Source: Ailurus styani (taxonomy: Eukaryota > Chordata > Mammalia > Carnivora > Ailuridae). Taken from it: 64,000 nucleotides of DNA. Position numbers and translations under genes: made by a program. The notes under the pieces are model-generated. The model was not told where the DNA came from. It saw only the letters and a program-made list of their open reading frames with translations, and ran no database searches. Below are positions 11,471 through 24,300 of this stretch, in pieces. The DNA lies in contig LNAC01000102.1 of the NCBI GenBank assembly GCA_002007465.1, positions 1,231,703 to 1,295,702 of the forward strand, written 5' to 3'. Every line of letters starts with the position of its first letter. Position 1 is the stretch's first letter.

Positions 11471-11670
11471 CTTTTTTAAAAAAATATTTTATTTATTTAT
11501 TTGACAGAGAGAGAGAGATCACAAGTAGGCAGAGAGGCAGGCAAAGAGAGAGGAGGAAGCAGGCTCCCCGCCGAGCAGGGAGCCCGATGCTTGATTCGGG
11601 GCTCCATTGCAGGACCTTGAGATCATGAGCTGAAGGCAGAGGCTTTAACCCACTGACCCACCCAGGCTCC
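11471..11670 (-). repeat. CAN SINE, antisense, nested in L1
   Basis: It starts with poly-T and 'atttatttatttgacagaga' and ends with the head 'acccacccaggctcc'. The flanking duplication is 'ccatagctctct' on the left and 'ccatagttctct' on the right. The host L1 sequence resumes directly after it. Confidence 0.93.
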
Positions 11671-11790
11671 CCATAGTTCTCTTTTCTTTTGAGAGCTTAC
11701 ATTGGTTTTGTTATCAGGGTAAAACTGATCTCATAAACTCAGAAGTGTCTCTGCGATGTCAGTTTAATGCCTTGCAGAACTTTGAGGAAC
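11671..11790 (-). mobile_element. L1 ORF2 fragment, antisense, resumed after SINE
   Basis: 'cttacattggttttgttatc', 'agggtaaaactgatctcata' and 'gaggaacattaaatta' continue the antisense L1 ORF2 text left off at 11458. It is a relic. Confidence 0.65.
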
Positions 11791-12311
11791 ATTAAATTAT
11801 GTATATTTTAAATATGTTTATTTAAATATATTAAATATGTTTCAAATATAAAATAATCTGTTCTGACCTTGTTCATTCTTTTTCTAATTTCCATAACAAA
11901 CATATCCTATTCATCTTCAAGCCTAGTTTGAAGTTGGCTGAATTAGTGAGTGATTTGTAATCACAGATTTTAGGAAACTAAAGCTAAGTAACTTTAGAGA
12001 TTATTGTCACTAGATATCTAGAAAGGGAAACTGAGGCCCTTAGAAATTGCCACACTCTCCCAGAACAGAGTATCTTCTCACTCTTACAGGTCTCCATCAC
12101 GTAACATTCATTACAACACTTTACGGGGTTGGAAACTTACCAAGTGCCTGCTGTGCATACATTTACACTGTAAAGGTGATGTGTCCGACCTTACTCTTTT
12201 TCCTGACTATAAAGGCCCACGCTGTTCCTACTGACAGGATCCAAATAGGGAGCCGCAAAACAATGAAACTCCAGGACCGTGTGGCTTGGAGGTTACTAGT
12301 TGAACTGGGCA

Positions 12312-12322
12312 TGCTCAGTCAC
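12312..12322 (-). promoter_or_regulatory. Candidate antioxidant response element (NRF2/small MAF)
   Basis: On the minus strand this reads GTGACTGAGCA, which fits the ARE core RTGAC-nnn-GC. It lies about 320 bp upstream of the HMGN3 start codon, just outside the CpG island. A single motif match is weak evidence. Confidence 0.3.
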
Positions 12323-12417
12323 CAGGCAGATTTTTTCGGTGAAGTGGAAACTACAACAGCGCTTACCGTGTGCGCGGAGGTGGGCGTGCCCTCGTGGAAT
12401 TTAGAATGTTGCCGCAG

Positions 12418-12458
12418 CCAATGGGGCCTCGCGGCCGGCTGCCGGGGCTCCTCATTGG
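12418..12458. promoter_or_regulatory. HMGN3: Paired CCAAT boxes (NF-Y type) of HMGN3 promoter
   Basis: CCAAT occurs on the + strand at 12418-12422 within 'cagccaatgg', and ATTGG, its inverse, at 12454-12458 within 'ctcattggagg'. They are about 36 bp apart, roughly three and a half helical turns. They lie about 180-215 bp upstream of the start codon, a typical NF-Y position for a TATA-less promoter. The transcription start is probably somewhat downstream, around 12480-12560. Confidence 0.6.
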
Positions 12459-12634
12459 AGGAGCGGGAAGGCGAGCGAGTAGAGGGCCCCTGGAGGGAGC
12501 CGCCGAGGTGCAGGTCGGAGAGGCCGGGCTACGCCGTGCCCTGCGCGTGAGCAGCTGCAGCGGCGGCATCCAGCGGCGGCGTCTGCAGTTCCAGCCCGTT
12601 GCTTTACTTTTTTAGCTGCACCAACGTAGTCATT

Positions 12635-12649
12635 ATGCCGAAGAGAAAG
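12635..12649 (+). CDS. HMGN3: HMGN3 coding exon 1 (MPKRK)
   Basis: Five codons, ATG CCG AAG AGA AAG, are followed by the strong donor gtaagt. MPKRK is the invariant N terminus of the HMGN family and part of a nuclear localisation signal. The 5'UTR runs upstream into the CpG island. Its start cannot be fixed from sequence alone. Confidence 0.97.
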
Positions 12650-15335
12650 GTAAGTGTTACCGAAAGAGATTACAGAGGCCTTCAAATTGGGCTTACCGCA
12701 GATCTTGTCACTGCGGTGGGTTGCGCGGATTGCGCTCGGTAGTAACTCGGGATTTGCGAATCTCTTTGCTTCTCCACGCTTGTTTTCAGATGCCTGTTGC
12801 GGGCATTCCTCCTTCCTCCTCTCCCTCCCTCCGTCCTCATCGATTTCTGACTGTTACTTTCGCTCCAGCGACGCGGCTTCCTTCTTTTTGAACTCATGCT
12901 AGCTGGAATGGTTTCCACCTCGAACAACAAGAAGCAAAAGAGCTTTCCATTCCCCCTTCCCGGAGGGGAGTTTCCTCTTTGAAACTGCCGGGTTGGGATT
13001 CGTGTGGTGGGAAAGCAGCGATGGGGGGGCGGGGGCGGCGGGAAACAAGTCCGTGCCTTGGGAGACCGGAAAAAATAAACAAGTCGGGCAGATGTTGGGG
13101 CTCTTCCCAGGTGGGCCTAGCGCACGGCTGGGCGCGCCGCGTTGGCTCGGAGGCCGAGGGAAGGGAAAGCCATGTTTAAAATAGCACTCACCCCCCTGCT
13201 CGCCGCCGCCGCAGACCCGTATGTACCAAGTCCCGTGTCAATCAGGGCTGGGGCCGGGCAGGCGGGGCCGCGCGGCCGGGAGCTGGCGGCGGGAGCGGCG
13301 GAGTTAGCCCGCGCAGGACGGGACAGCGCCGGGGCGCCCGCGGCGGCTCCCCCGCGGCCAGCCGAGCCCACGTCAGTCGGGGAAGGCGCGCTGCGCGTGC
13401 CCCCGCGCCCCTCGGCACTCCCGGGGGACGGGGACGTTTCCGCCTCGGCGCCAGCCGCCTGAGGGCTATGCCGTCCCCTTCCGCGCGGGCCCGGGACGCC
13501 AAGTATCGGGCCCCGCCGTGCACGTTGCGCCCGGCGTCTGGCCTCGACTGGGCATGGCCCCGGGGAGGGAAGGGAAGGCTTTCCTCCCCCCGGAGAAAGC
13601 CGGTGTGTGGCGGCTGTGACCTGAGAGAATGTTCGCACCCTCCCACTGCCTGCCAGGAGTGGAAATCAGCGAGTGTCTTAAATTTGAGGCAAAATGACAA
13701 ATAATAGCCTGCTTTATTACTTAAGGACTGTGGCCTGATGTGTGTCAGTGAATACATTGTTTTAAAATATTAAAGTTTTAAAAATACAGAAGCTTTTGCC
13801 TTCTTATCCGCCAATTCCGAGAATTTGATGGGACCTTGTCTCCTCCACTTTTTAAAAAAATACAACAAAAGTTTGTTTGTTTTTTGGTCTTAGAGTTTGT
13901 TGTGCACATACTGTGTGCTTCATAATGTGGGAAGAGTTTGACTGGTGTTATTTCATTTACCCCTCAGTACACCTTGAGAGGTGTTAACGCCATTGAACTG
14001 GGGTTTAAAGACCTGAGCTCCCCAACGTTTCACCAACCAATAGCTAGTACCAAAGACTTAGTAGTGGGTGGGTCAAGATGAATTTAGGAAATGCAAGCAG
14101 GTTAGGAACCTGAGAAGATGGATGGCATATTAAGACTACTCATAATTGAGATTCATTATTTGAATGTGTTTATGAAAATAATTGCTTTCCAGGACTGTTT
14201 TACTAGAACTAGGGTATTATTAACAAATTTAAATGAATGGTAAGTTAGATGTGCACCAACCCATTATTACAATAGACTCTGATGTACTGGATTCCTTGTT
14301 GTTAAGGGCCAGAGTTGGTGAAACCATTACTCTTACTTGCTCTCATTGTCCACCTCTCTTAAGGAACAGAAGGGAAGAAAAGAATTGTACTGGCTTTTGG
14401 TTGTTTTATTTCTCTGGAAGGGAGGGAGTTCCTGTGAAGAAGCTAGCCAGGCATCCTGGGACTAGGGGCAGACTTGCGGACAGTCGCCTGAATGTCATCC
14501 CTCAGGACATCAGCGTGTTCTTTAGAAGACTGAAAACCTGTCCTTGATTAATTGGAAGGCTTTTCATTTATACTGGAGCTCAAAGTTGATATCTGGACAG
14601 AAGCAGCCACAAATTCAACATAGTTACCACGGCCATCCCATCTATCAGTCACACCGTAAAGCTGCCTCATGGAATCCTAGAGGTCACTGGAGCTTACATT
14701 GGAAACCACTATCATTAGGTAAAGTCTACCTAGATGCAAAGAAAAGAACTGAAGACAGTCTGTGCCTAGCACTTCTAGAACTGTAAAGCTGAGGCACCTG
14801 CTAAGGCATTTACATACTACACACTATTTTTCTTAACCAAAGGACTGCCTGTTCTATATTAAAATAAATTTTTTAAAAGTACCCCCTTCAATACTTTCTT
14901 TGTCATCTTGGCCCCTTTTTTTTTCAACTTTTTCCAAAAATCAAGAAGAGTTATTTGGGCACCTGGGTGGCTCAGTGGGTTAAAGCCTCTGCTTTCGGCT
15001 CAGGTCATGATCTCAGCGTCCTGGGATCGAGGCCCGCATCGGGCTCTCTGCTCAGCAGGGAGCCTGCTTCCTCCTCTCCCTGTCTCTCTGCCTGCCTCTC
15101 TGCCTACTTGTAATCTCTCTCTCTGTGTGTCAAATAAATAAATAAAATCTTTAAAAAAAAAAAAAAAGAAGAGTTATTTAATGAACACCTATTTAGGCTG
15201 ATCTGCAGAGTAAGATCTGGAATCCTAGCGCTGCTTTAATGTCATGGGGATGCATAGTTCACTGTAATGGAGCTTATATTTAATTCATTGAGGGGGATAA
15301 GAGTAGCAGGCACAAAGCACTTGAGTAACATTAAG

Positions 15336-15378
<43 letters not shown>

Positions 15379-18300
15379 ATATATTCCCAAATATACAGTT
15401 TAGGTATAGATTCTAAGCACTGTAGGATTGATAGAGAAAGGTTGAATTTGGGCTGATCTTGCAAGTGTAGGTAGAACTCAAATATATACAGAGAAAAAGA
15501 GTCATTTTCTGTTATCAGGCATTTGAATGCCTCTTCTGATTGTATCTTAATATAAGCAGGCCTCAGTTACACAACTGAAAGGCCATAATACCACATTAAT
15601 ATAAAACGTTCTTTTATTTCCTTAATCATATCTTTGTTTTGCCTGTATCTTTGTGTATGATAGTTATATTAAGCCAAGTGGTTTTTTTATAACTGTGGTA
15701 AAATTTTTTTAAGCAATATGCACTCAACAGTAAGGAGTTCTTTAGTTAGCATTAGATCTCTTTCTGAGTTTGCTAAATTTGAAAAAAGTTCAGTGTCCAG
15801 TATTTATTACCTAATGGGTGATGGGTCACCCACCACTTTTTAGTAGTGAGTGGAATAGCAGGGAAAATGATAATATGCATGAATGCAGGTGGTGGTGAGA
15901 TCATGAGTGACTGAGTTCTAGACTATTCTGGTCAGTCATGAATGCCTGCTGTGGTCACATTATTATGTGATAATATGATGTTCTACAAAGAGGGATCAGC
16001 CAGTGAGGCCTAGAGTCATGGTCCTGGCATGATTAGCAAGAGCAAACACATTTTCACATCTTATTTTTTATTTTTCCGGTACCTCATCACCAAAACTATT
16101 GGAAAGGTCTTGTGTATCACATCAGAAATATCCTACTGAGGTAATTTTCCATAAATTTGAGGTATAAACATTATTGTCTCCTTACACTCAAAGGCTTAAG
16201 GAAGAAAAGGCTGTCTGCCTCTAGCTTTGAAATTCGAAATTATGTTTTATCTCTTTTTTTAAAGGGGAAAGTCCTAGTAGTGCTGGGCTTGGCACAAGGG
16301 ATACTTAACTAACAATATTCAAGGTTTCTGATTAATGTTTCAAGAGTATCACATGTCATAACACCAGAGACAGACTCTGTAAATGAAAATACAGATGGAT
16401 GTGACTGCATGAAAATGAATATTTCAGTATGACAAAAACCCATTGTTTTTTTTTGTTTTTTTTTTTTAAAGATTTTATTTATTTATTTCACAGAGGGAGA
16501 GAGATCACAAGGAGGCAGAGAGGCAGACAGAGAGAGGAGGAAGCAGGCTCCCTGCTGAGCAGAGAGCCCGATGCGGGCCTCGATCCCAGGACCCTGAGAT
16601 CATGACCTGAGCCGAAAGCAGAGACTTTAACCTACTGAGCCACCCAGGCGCCCCAAAAACCCATTGTTAACAAAATCTAAAAACTTAGGAAAAACTGAGA
16701 AAAAGTATTTGTATCACATATCACTGAAAAAAGTTTGCTATTTTAAAAAGATGAAAGTCTCAGATGTCCTTATGGAAAAGATGTATATCCTTATAAGAAA
16801 ATAGACTCAAATAGATGAAGTGTTGAGCTTTGCTAGAGATCAAAGAAATGTATATTATTAAGAATAAGGAGATGTGATTTTTTAAAAGCCAATCTGGTAA
16901 AAAATTTTGAAAGTATCACTGCCAAGTGCTGAATGATACTGACAGTCTAGCAACAATCAACCAGTGTGGATAGGGGTATAATTTCCCTTAAAAAAAAAAA
17001 AAGCCTTATTTGTGGTATGATCTACTTGTCATAATGTCCATTCATCTATTCAAAGTATACAAATCAGTAATTTTAAGTAAATTTATAGAGTTGTATAATA
17101 TTACCATAATCCAGTTTTGAACCATTTCCATCATTCTGAAAAGGTTTCTCGAGTTGTTTGCATCTAGTCTCTGCTCCCACCCCAGTTCCAGGCAACCACT
17201 AATCTACTGACTCTATAGATTTGCCTCTTCTGGAAATTTTATATAAAAGGAATCAAACAATACACAGCCTTTTGTGTCTGGTTTCTTTCAGCATAATGTT
17301 TTTGAGGTCCATACATGTCATAGCATGAATCAGTACTTCCTTCTTTTCTATTGACCAAAGATATTCCAATGTTTATCCTTTCACAAATGGATGGACATTT
17401 GGATGTTCCGGTTTTCAGTTATTATGAATAATGATGCTGTGAATATTGATATGTAAGTCTTCAATGGGCATATTTTCATTTCTCTTGGGAAGTTTCCTAA
17501 CCGTAAAACTGGTGGGTGGTAAGAAAGTCTATTTTTAACATTTTAAGTAACTTTCAAATTGTTTTCCAAAGTGATTGTACATACCATCAGTGGATGAGGG
17601 TTCCAGTGTCTCTGCATCCTGGTATTGTCACTTTTTATACTTATAGCCATTCTAATTAATTTAATTTACATTTCCATAACATCTTATGACAATGAGCATC
17701 TTTTCATGTGCTTACCAGCATGATGTATCTCTTAGGTAAAATGTCTGTTCAGATATTTTGCCCATTCTTTAATTGGGTTGTTTGTCTTATTGAGTTGCTA
17801 GAGTTCTTTAAATATTCTAAATACAAGACCTTTATTAGCTGTATGGTTTGTAGATTCTTTCTCCCAGTCTGTGACTTTTTAAAATAATTTGTTTTAATGA
17901 TGCCTTTGGAAAAACAGAAGTTTTTTTAATTTTGATAAAATCCACTTAGCGTCATGTCTAATAAATCTTTGCCTAATCCAGAGTCACAAATATTTTCTCC
18001 TAGAAGTTTTCACTCTCATATTTAGTTCTATGATCTACTTCAGAGTTAATATTGTATCTAGTGGGAGAAAAGGGTTTAAATTAGCTCTCTCTCGTTTGTT
18101 TTGGTTTTTGGTTTTTGCATGTTGCTAGTTTTCCCAATGCCAGTTGTTGAGAAAACCATCCCTTGCCCACTAAATTGCATAGGTACCTTTGTGGAAAACC
18201 AATTCATCATAAATGTAAAGTTTTCTTCCTGGGTTCTCAGTTATTTTCCACTGTCTACAAGTCTGCCCTCTGTCAGTACCACATTGTCATGACTATTATG

Positions 18301-21300
18301 GTTTTATAGTAAGATCTGAGTTCTGGTAGTATCAGTCCTCTACTTTGTTCTTCTTTTTCAGAATTGTTTTGTCTGTTACATTCTTTGTACTTCCATATAA
18401 ATTTTAGAATCAGCTTATAAACTTCTGCAAAAATACCTGCCATGATTTTAGTAGGGATTGAATTGAATCTATAAATTAATTTAGGATGAATAGCCTTCTT
18501 AACCATATTGAGTTTTCCAGTATGGATATAATAGGGCCTAACTACATGTAGTATGCCATCCATAAATGTTTGCTGAGTTTAATTGAGTTAATATTGATAT
18601 GGTACCTATGTTGAGTAAAGGCTCCAACATGACAGGCTTGTACATTTTATTCATTGATACACTTATTTCATGTTAAATAAATATTTATGGAGCATCACCT
18701 TTATGCAAAGTACCATCATGTTGGGAAAATAAGTGAATTGGGTTTTTTCCCCCCTGACCCTTCCTGAAGTGAGTAAGTAAATGCCCTCATTTTTAAGGAT
18801 CTTTTAGTCTGATAGAGAAGGTAATATACATATGTAAGTACTTAAAATTCATGGCAAGAAATGATAATGAGTCATAAGAAAGGCTATGAGAGTTTGAAGG
18901 TTTGGCCAGACCACATGTCCACAGAAAAAACACTGACAAGAAGTTGTTCAGTTAAGAGAGTTGGAGGTTATAGTTTTTTTTCTTTCTTTCTTTCTTTCTT
19001 TTTTTAATCTCAGGAGGATAAGTGCTAGTTTGTTATTAAAGGTGATCTGTCATTGGTCTTTTCTGTGAGGTCTTGTTTTCTTTGAAGTATAAGGAAGTTA
19101 AATCCAAGGCCTGTTAGCAGTTGAGATTACGTTGTGTGCAGTAACTGCCCTCCCCTCATTAGTAAAGATTAAGTGACTTTGGAGACTTTATGCGTTTCTT
19201 TTAACTGCCCTCTCATATTTTAAAGGTGGTTGTCTGACAAGCACCATGTTTCTAAATTAGCACAGGTTATTTGATTACCTAATACAGAATTGACTTCGTA
19301 ATCTTCCTAATTTGACTTGACCATGAGATACTTGATTTTCAAGGGAAGAAAGTAATAAGTTTAATTATTTCATGGACTTGGTGAGGAGGTAGCCTGGTAT
19401 GGTTCTGGCACATACTGTTTACTAGCTGTATGATTTAGGGGACGTTGCTTAACTTCTTCCAAACTTTGAAGTTCCTAATTCTCTAAGACTCTGTTTTCTC
19501 GTCTCTAAAACAGGGAAACAAATATGTTCTATCTCATTGGATTGTTGGGGGAATTAAATGAGATCGTGAATGCAGAGTACTTAGTCTAGCACCTGGCGTG
19601 TGTAAAACAGTCAAGGGATGTTCATTATTGCAACGATGACATTTTCAGTTATTCAGAGAACTACAGTGAAATAGCAGGCTTCTGATAAGCACCATGCTTC
19701 CATTTCATAGGAGGACAAACAGCACACACAGTGGATAGGGAGCAGGTAAAACTCACCCTGGATGTTTAATTAACGACAGTTCTAGAAGGAGATGTTCAAC
19801 AACCAGATAACAAATGCAGTGTTTCTGAAGGAACATAAGCTTTAATCTGGTACATTTTTACATGGTTAGCTTTTCTCAAAGAAAAAATACGTTTAAAAAT
19901 ATCTCCATATAACATTAAAATTCCCTTGGCAAATCAGTTATCAAGCGATCCTCTTTTCTGTATTTTCCACCTAAAACACTGCTTTTGTTTACACCAAAGT
20001 TAAATATATTCCACTTTCCTGCAGGGTACAATTTGGAAATGGTGACTGAAATAAACACCATTTTAGCTGTCTGCTTTCACAGTACCTAGTATGTTGAAAT
20101 ATGATGTTAGTCTCCTGAGTAATTTAAAAATCAGTGTTGAAGATAACAAACCAAATCAAAATGTTGAATTCCTTTTTCCCTGGCTGCTTATTTGTTTGCC
20201 CATTTCACTGTCTTCTTAGAAGAGTTCAGGCACATCAAGTATTGGTGCCTGGTCAAGGTATTTACTAAGTTCAGTATTATTATATCTTGTGGACACATCC
20301 AGAAACAGGGCCATTTAGATGTGCCAAAGGCAAATGCATATTTGATCACACATAAAATAAATGATACCCATATTCAGAAGTAGGGAAACAGGAAAAACGG
20401 TTTTAAATTTCAAAATTGGTTGCAAAATTTAATACTTTAAGGGAAACATATCAGTAACAACATAAATATATTTATTACTTTTAAAATTTAAATAGCTGCC
20501 ATTTATTGAATGCCTGGCTGTACCAGACCTTAGCTGTTATATGCTTTATATTCATTAAGCATCTTATTTTAAACCAAAATATGTGAAGCTGTTAGAAACA
20601 AACATATATGGGAAGTATTATGGTGTAATTTCATACTATTTCATGTTACTCTCACACAAGTTATATGAGGTTATTCTCATCTCACGGATACGATAATGAC
20701 AGCCACGGTAAATAACATTTAGGTGGCTGCCTATAACTCAGGCACTGTTCTGAGCGCTTTGCATTAATGAAGGGAATCCTCCCAACCACCCACGAAGGTC
20801 TATGTACTCTTCAAACTGCCATCTTACAGAAGGCCCCAGTGATAAGAAATGGGCCAGCTGGGACTTCAGTCCTGGCAGTCAGGCTCCAGAGCCTGTGTTT
20901 TTAACTGCCAAGTGCTACGGCCTTTCTTATACACACAAGAGAATATTAGGATGTAGTAAGATGAAGGAATTCCCCCCAGGTCACACAACTAGGAGGTAAT
21001 AGAACCAGGAATTCTAAGCCAGCCTCTTTTACCCAAGAATTTTGCTCTTAACTATACACCACAATACTTCCCATAAATGTTTATTTCTGAGAACCTCATG
21101 TATTTTTACTTAAACTAAGATGCCCAGTGAATGAAACAAGGAAGAATCAAGAGTTATATAAATACGAGTGTTCATTTGATTAATTGGTGTCTTTATTAAG
21201 ACATAGGCTGATGTCATTTTTCTAGGTTCACGTCCAAGTGACCCAGTAGGTCATCATTATCTGCGATCGTGCCCTCAGGTTGGTCTCAGGGTCCAAGCCT

Positions 21301-24300
21301 CTGCTTCTGGGAGAGGCACATTGCCATGGAGTCTCCTGGATATTTCAGTTAACTAATGTAATGGACCGTAGGGTCATATACAAGATAGGTATATTAACAG
21401 TGGCCTCACCGAAGTATTGATATCTTTGAGTATCAAGAGTCTAAGACTCAGTGTTTTCTCTAATTACCATAAAGTGCTGGATTTACTCTTTCTAAGATAT
21501 ATTGTCTTCATTAATTTGTTCTATACAGAATAATAGGGATACTCCCCTGTGATCAGAAACACATAAGTACCTGGCCTAGTGTACAATAGATTGAGAGATT
21601 ATAATGCAAATATTTTGTTACCGTTACTTAAGCATTGGATTTAAAAAATGAGCCGGTGATTTTGTTTTTAGAACTCTTCAAATAGGAATAAAAGCTTTAT
21701 AATTTAGAAAATCTTTTGGACCCAGGACTGAATGAATTTTTATTTCAGGTTCTGGATTACCAAGATTAATGTTTAATTACAAGTTATTTTTTAAGAGATC
21801 TACTGTTAGGTGATGTTATTTTAAAATTATATTTTGATTATTGTGACCCCATGTAAAGGTAAACACCAGGTCTACCCTGAGAGGTGTTGGGTTTCTTATT
21901 TATTTTTATTTTCTCTCTTTCTCCTTCTTTTTTTAGTTTTTGAGTGTAAGCTGTGTTTTTTTTTACAACACTGGACAGAATTAGTTAAATTCTACTTTGT
22001 GGGAAGTCATGAGTATTAAGCGTGGTGTATGTGGGAGATAAACATACCAAAGATTTGAGGTGATCAAAATGTGAAGCTTTGAATGCTCCTTCTGAAGTTC
22101 TACATGTGTTCCATATAATAGATTTTTTAAGACTATATTCTTTCTACTTCTCATTGCTTTCCTTTACCTCTTCTCTTAATTTTTAAATTTTTAATTTTAT
22201 TATCCCCCTTTTTGTGGTCACATGCAATCACATCAGACCTAGCTGACTATCAGTTTTACAAAAATACAAGGAACACTATAACTGTGTTTACCATTTGCTA
22301 GAAATTAATTCGAATCTGGGCAAATAGGAAAACAAACTAACTATCTGGAAAGATCCCCTGGTATAAAAGTTGGAAAACTTGGATCCAGTGTGGACTCCAC
22401 CACTCTTTACCAGGGGAAAGTCACCTGACCTCTTTGAATTTCTATTCTTCATCTGTAAAATGGGAATGTTAGGGTCGCCCATGTATACTCCCATGCTATT
22501 GAGAGGACCAAGTACAACTGCAATGTATAAGTCATTGAAAAATATCAAGGGCTATAAAAACTGATAAAAGTGATTTGGTGTTTTGTCTTCAGTCCTAATA
22601 GTGAGATAAAGATGCTTTAACTTGTATGTGTGACCATTCAGAAACCCAAAATGGTACATTTGTGTGCATCTCAACATATAGTATTTTTAATGAGAAATTG
22701 TTTATTATTGTTTATGGGGAATTGTTTAATGGCTCAGCAGTGAGGGGGGATAGGAAACATTCCCCTACATGTTATGTGCTCTTCACCTAGTCTACAGATT
22801 AAAATATTTCCCAATCCGGAAACCTTTTGCTCTTCTATCATCCTAGATCTGCACCCAATTTTGAAATTCAGAAAACTAACACAAACCACTCTGCGAGGTG
22901 TGGTGCTGAAGAGAATGAACTCTGAGCCAGCCTACCTGGGTCTGAATTCCAGGTCTCTCCTGGTATACCAGCAAGAATACCAGCTAGGTAACCTTGAGCA
23001 AGTTACTTAACCTCTCTGGTCTCAATTTGTCATTTATAAAACTTCAGAGGATTGTGGTGAGGATTAAAACGTTTAGATCATTGCCTCTCACGTAAGTGCA
23101 ATATACGTTATTTCTTCTTTCTTCTCCTTCTTCCTTCTCCTCCTCCTCCTCCTCCTCCTCCTTCTTTCTTCTTCTCTTTTCTTCTTCAGGGTCCCTTGTT
23201 TTGTCCTTTTCCAAGACCCCAGTACATATAGGCATCCCTGTAATATACACAGGGACACCTCTGCAGTATGATTAATAAGTACATGAGCAGCTAAGTAAGT
23301 CAGGAAGATGAGGTCTTCAGGCCCATCATCTTTCATTTGTACTTATCAAGAAATTCGGGCAGAGGGAAGTGAGATGTGAGCCAGACTGGAATTCAGACTT
23401 CTGACTTCTGCCAGGTGCTTTCCCATCTGTACAAAACCACTCACATGAAAAACGTAAGTCAGGTGGAAGAGGCAATTCAGACATAGAGATGTGTGAAATG
23501 TTTAAGGTTGTTTATTTCATATTAAAGATATACTTCCATTATTGCATTATATATATACTTATGCTAATAAAATTTAACTGAACATCCTAGAACATGGCTT
23601 TTTCTTTAATTTTCTGTTATCTTTTATACCTGAATTCCCTAAAAGTACACCTCAGAAAAGAGGTAGTTGCTATTTATTTTGGTTCATCCAATCTTTTAGA
23701 GACAAGTTTTAACTCAATTGCTTTTGTCTCTAACAAGAAAATAACATTTTGGGAAGACATACTAGCCTGATGTGACCTCAGTAAATGAATTTGGGTTTAT
23801 AGAAGTTGATGAAATTAATAGACATAAGCAAGGAAGGAGGTAGCTGAGAAATTTAACATTAGTTTGGAGTATTAACCCTCTTAACGTGATCTCTCAATTC
23901 TAAGTATTGGGTTTTTAAAGATTATTTTAAAAGGTTATGCAATATTGGAGGATCCCAAACATAGATGTTCAGAATGAATGAAAAACAACCATGCTAATAT
24001 TAAATAATGATCCTTGTAGCTTAAATAAATAAATGATCCTTGTAGTCTGTTTCATGTGTCATAGGAATATTTGAATTTAAGAGAACTACTTATTATTTGG
24101 AAAACCTCAGGAATTTCATGGGCAGTGCCCCCATTTGGAGGGGAAATTAACACTGTGTTAATCAAATAGAGTTATATATTCATTTTAGCAGAAGAACAAC
24201 AGAGTTCGTTATATGCACATTTCTCTGTGTGGGTTATTTGGATCTTTCCTCCCAGAATTTCCTCTGTTAACCAGCTTAGCTTACTCTTTGACTGCTTCTT

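Larger units (their letters stand above)
12370..13600. promoter_or_regulatory. HMGN3: CpG island spanning HMGN3 promoter and exon 1
   Basis: Base composition changes sharply from A+T-rich to G+C-rich, with many CpG dinucleotides. They are densest at 12370-12580 and 13110-13560. Exon 1 lies inside the island, and the island continues almost 1 kb into intron 1. No TATA box is evident, as expected for a broadly expressed CpG-island promoter. The open frames on both strands here are by-products of high G+C. I see no exon signals supporting a second gene. Confidence 0.85.

Noticed and set aside
12047..12550. 167-codon + strand open frame over the HMGN3 promoter
   Set aside because: It crosses the CCAAT boxes and the probable transcription start, and shows no recognisable protein family.
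13117..13757. Long open frames (up to 173 codons) on both strands in the CpG island
   Set aside because: They follow from high G+C and few stop codons. The encoded text is Ala/Pro/Arg/Gly-rich, with no domain and no splice or poly(A) context.
14968..15034. tRNA-like A and B boxes
   Set aside because: They belong to the tRNA-derived head of a CAN SINE. There is no cloverleaf or intact tRNA gene.
18273..18563. 96-codon minus-strand open frame
   Set aside because: It is a remnant of L1 ORF2, not a host gene.
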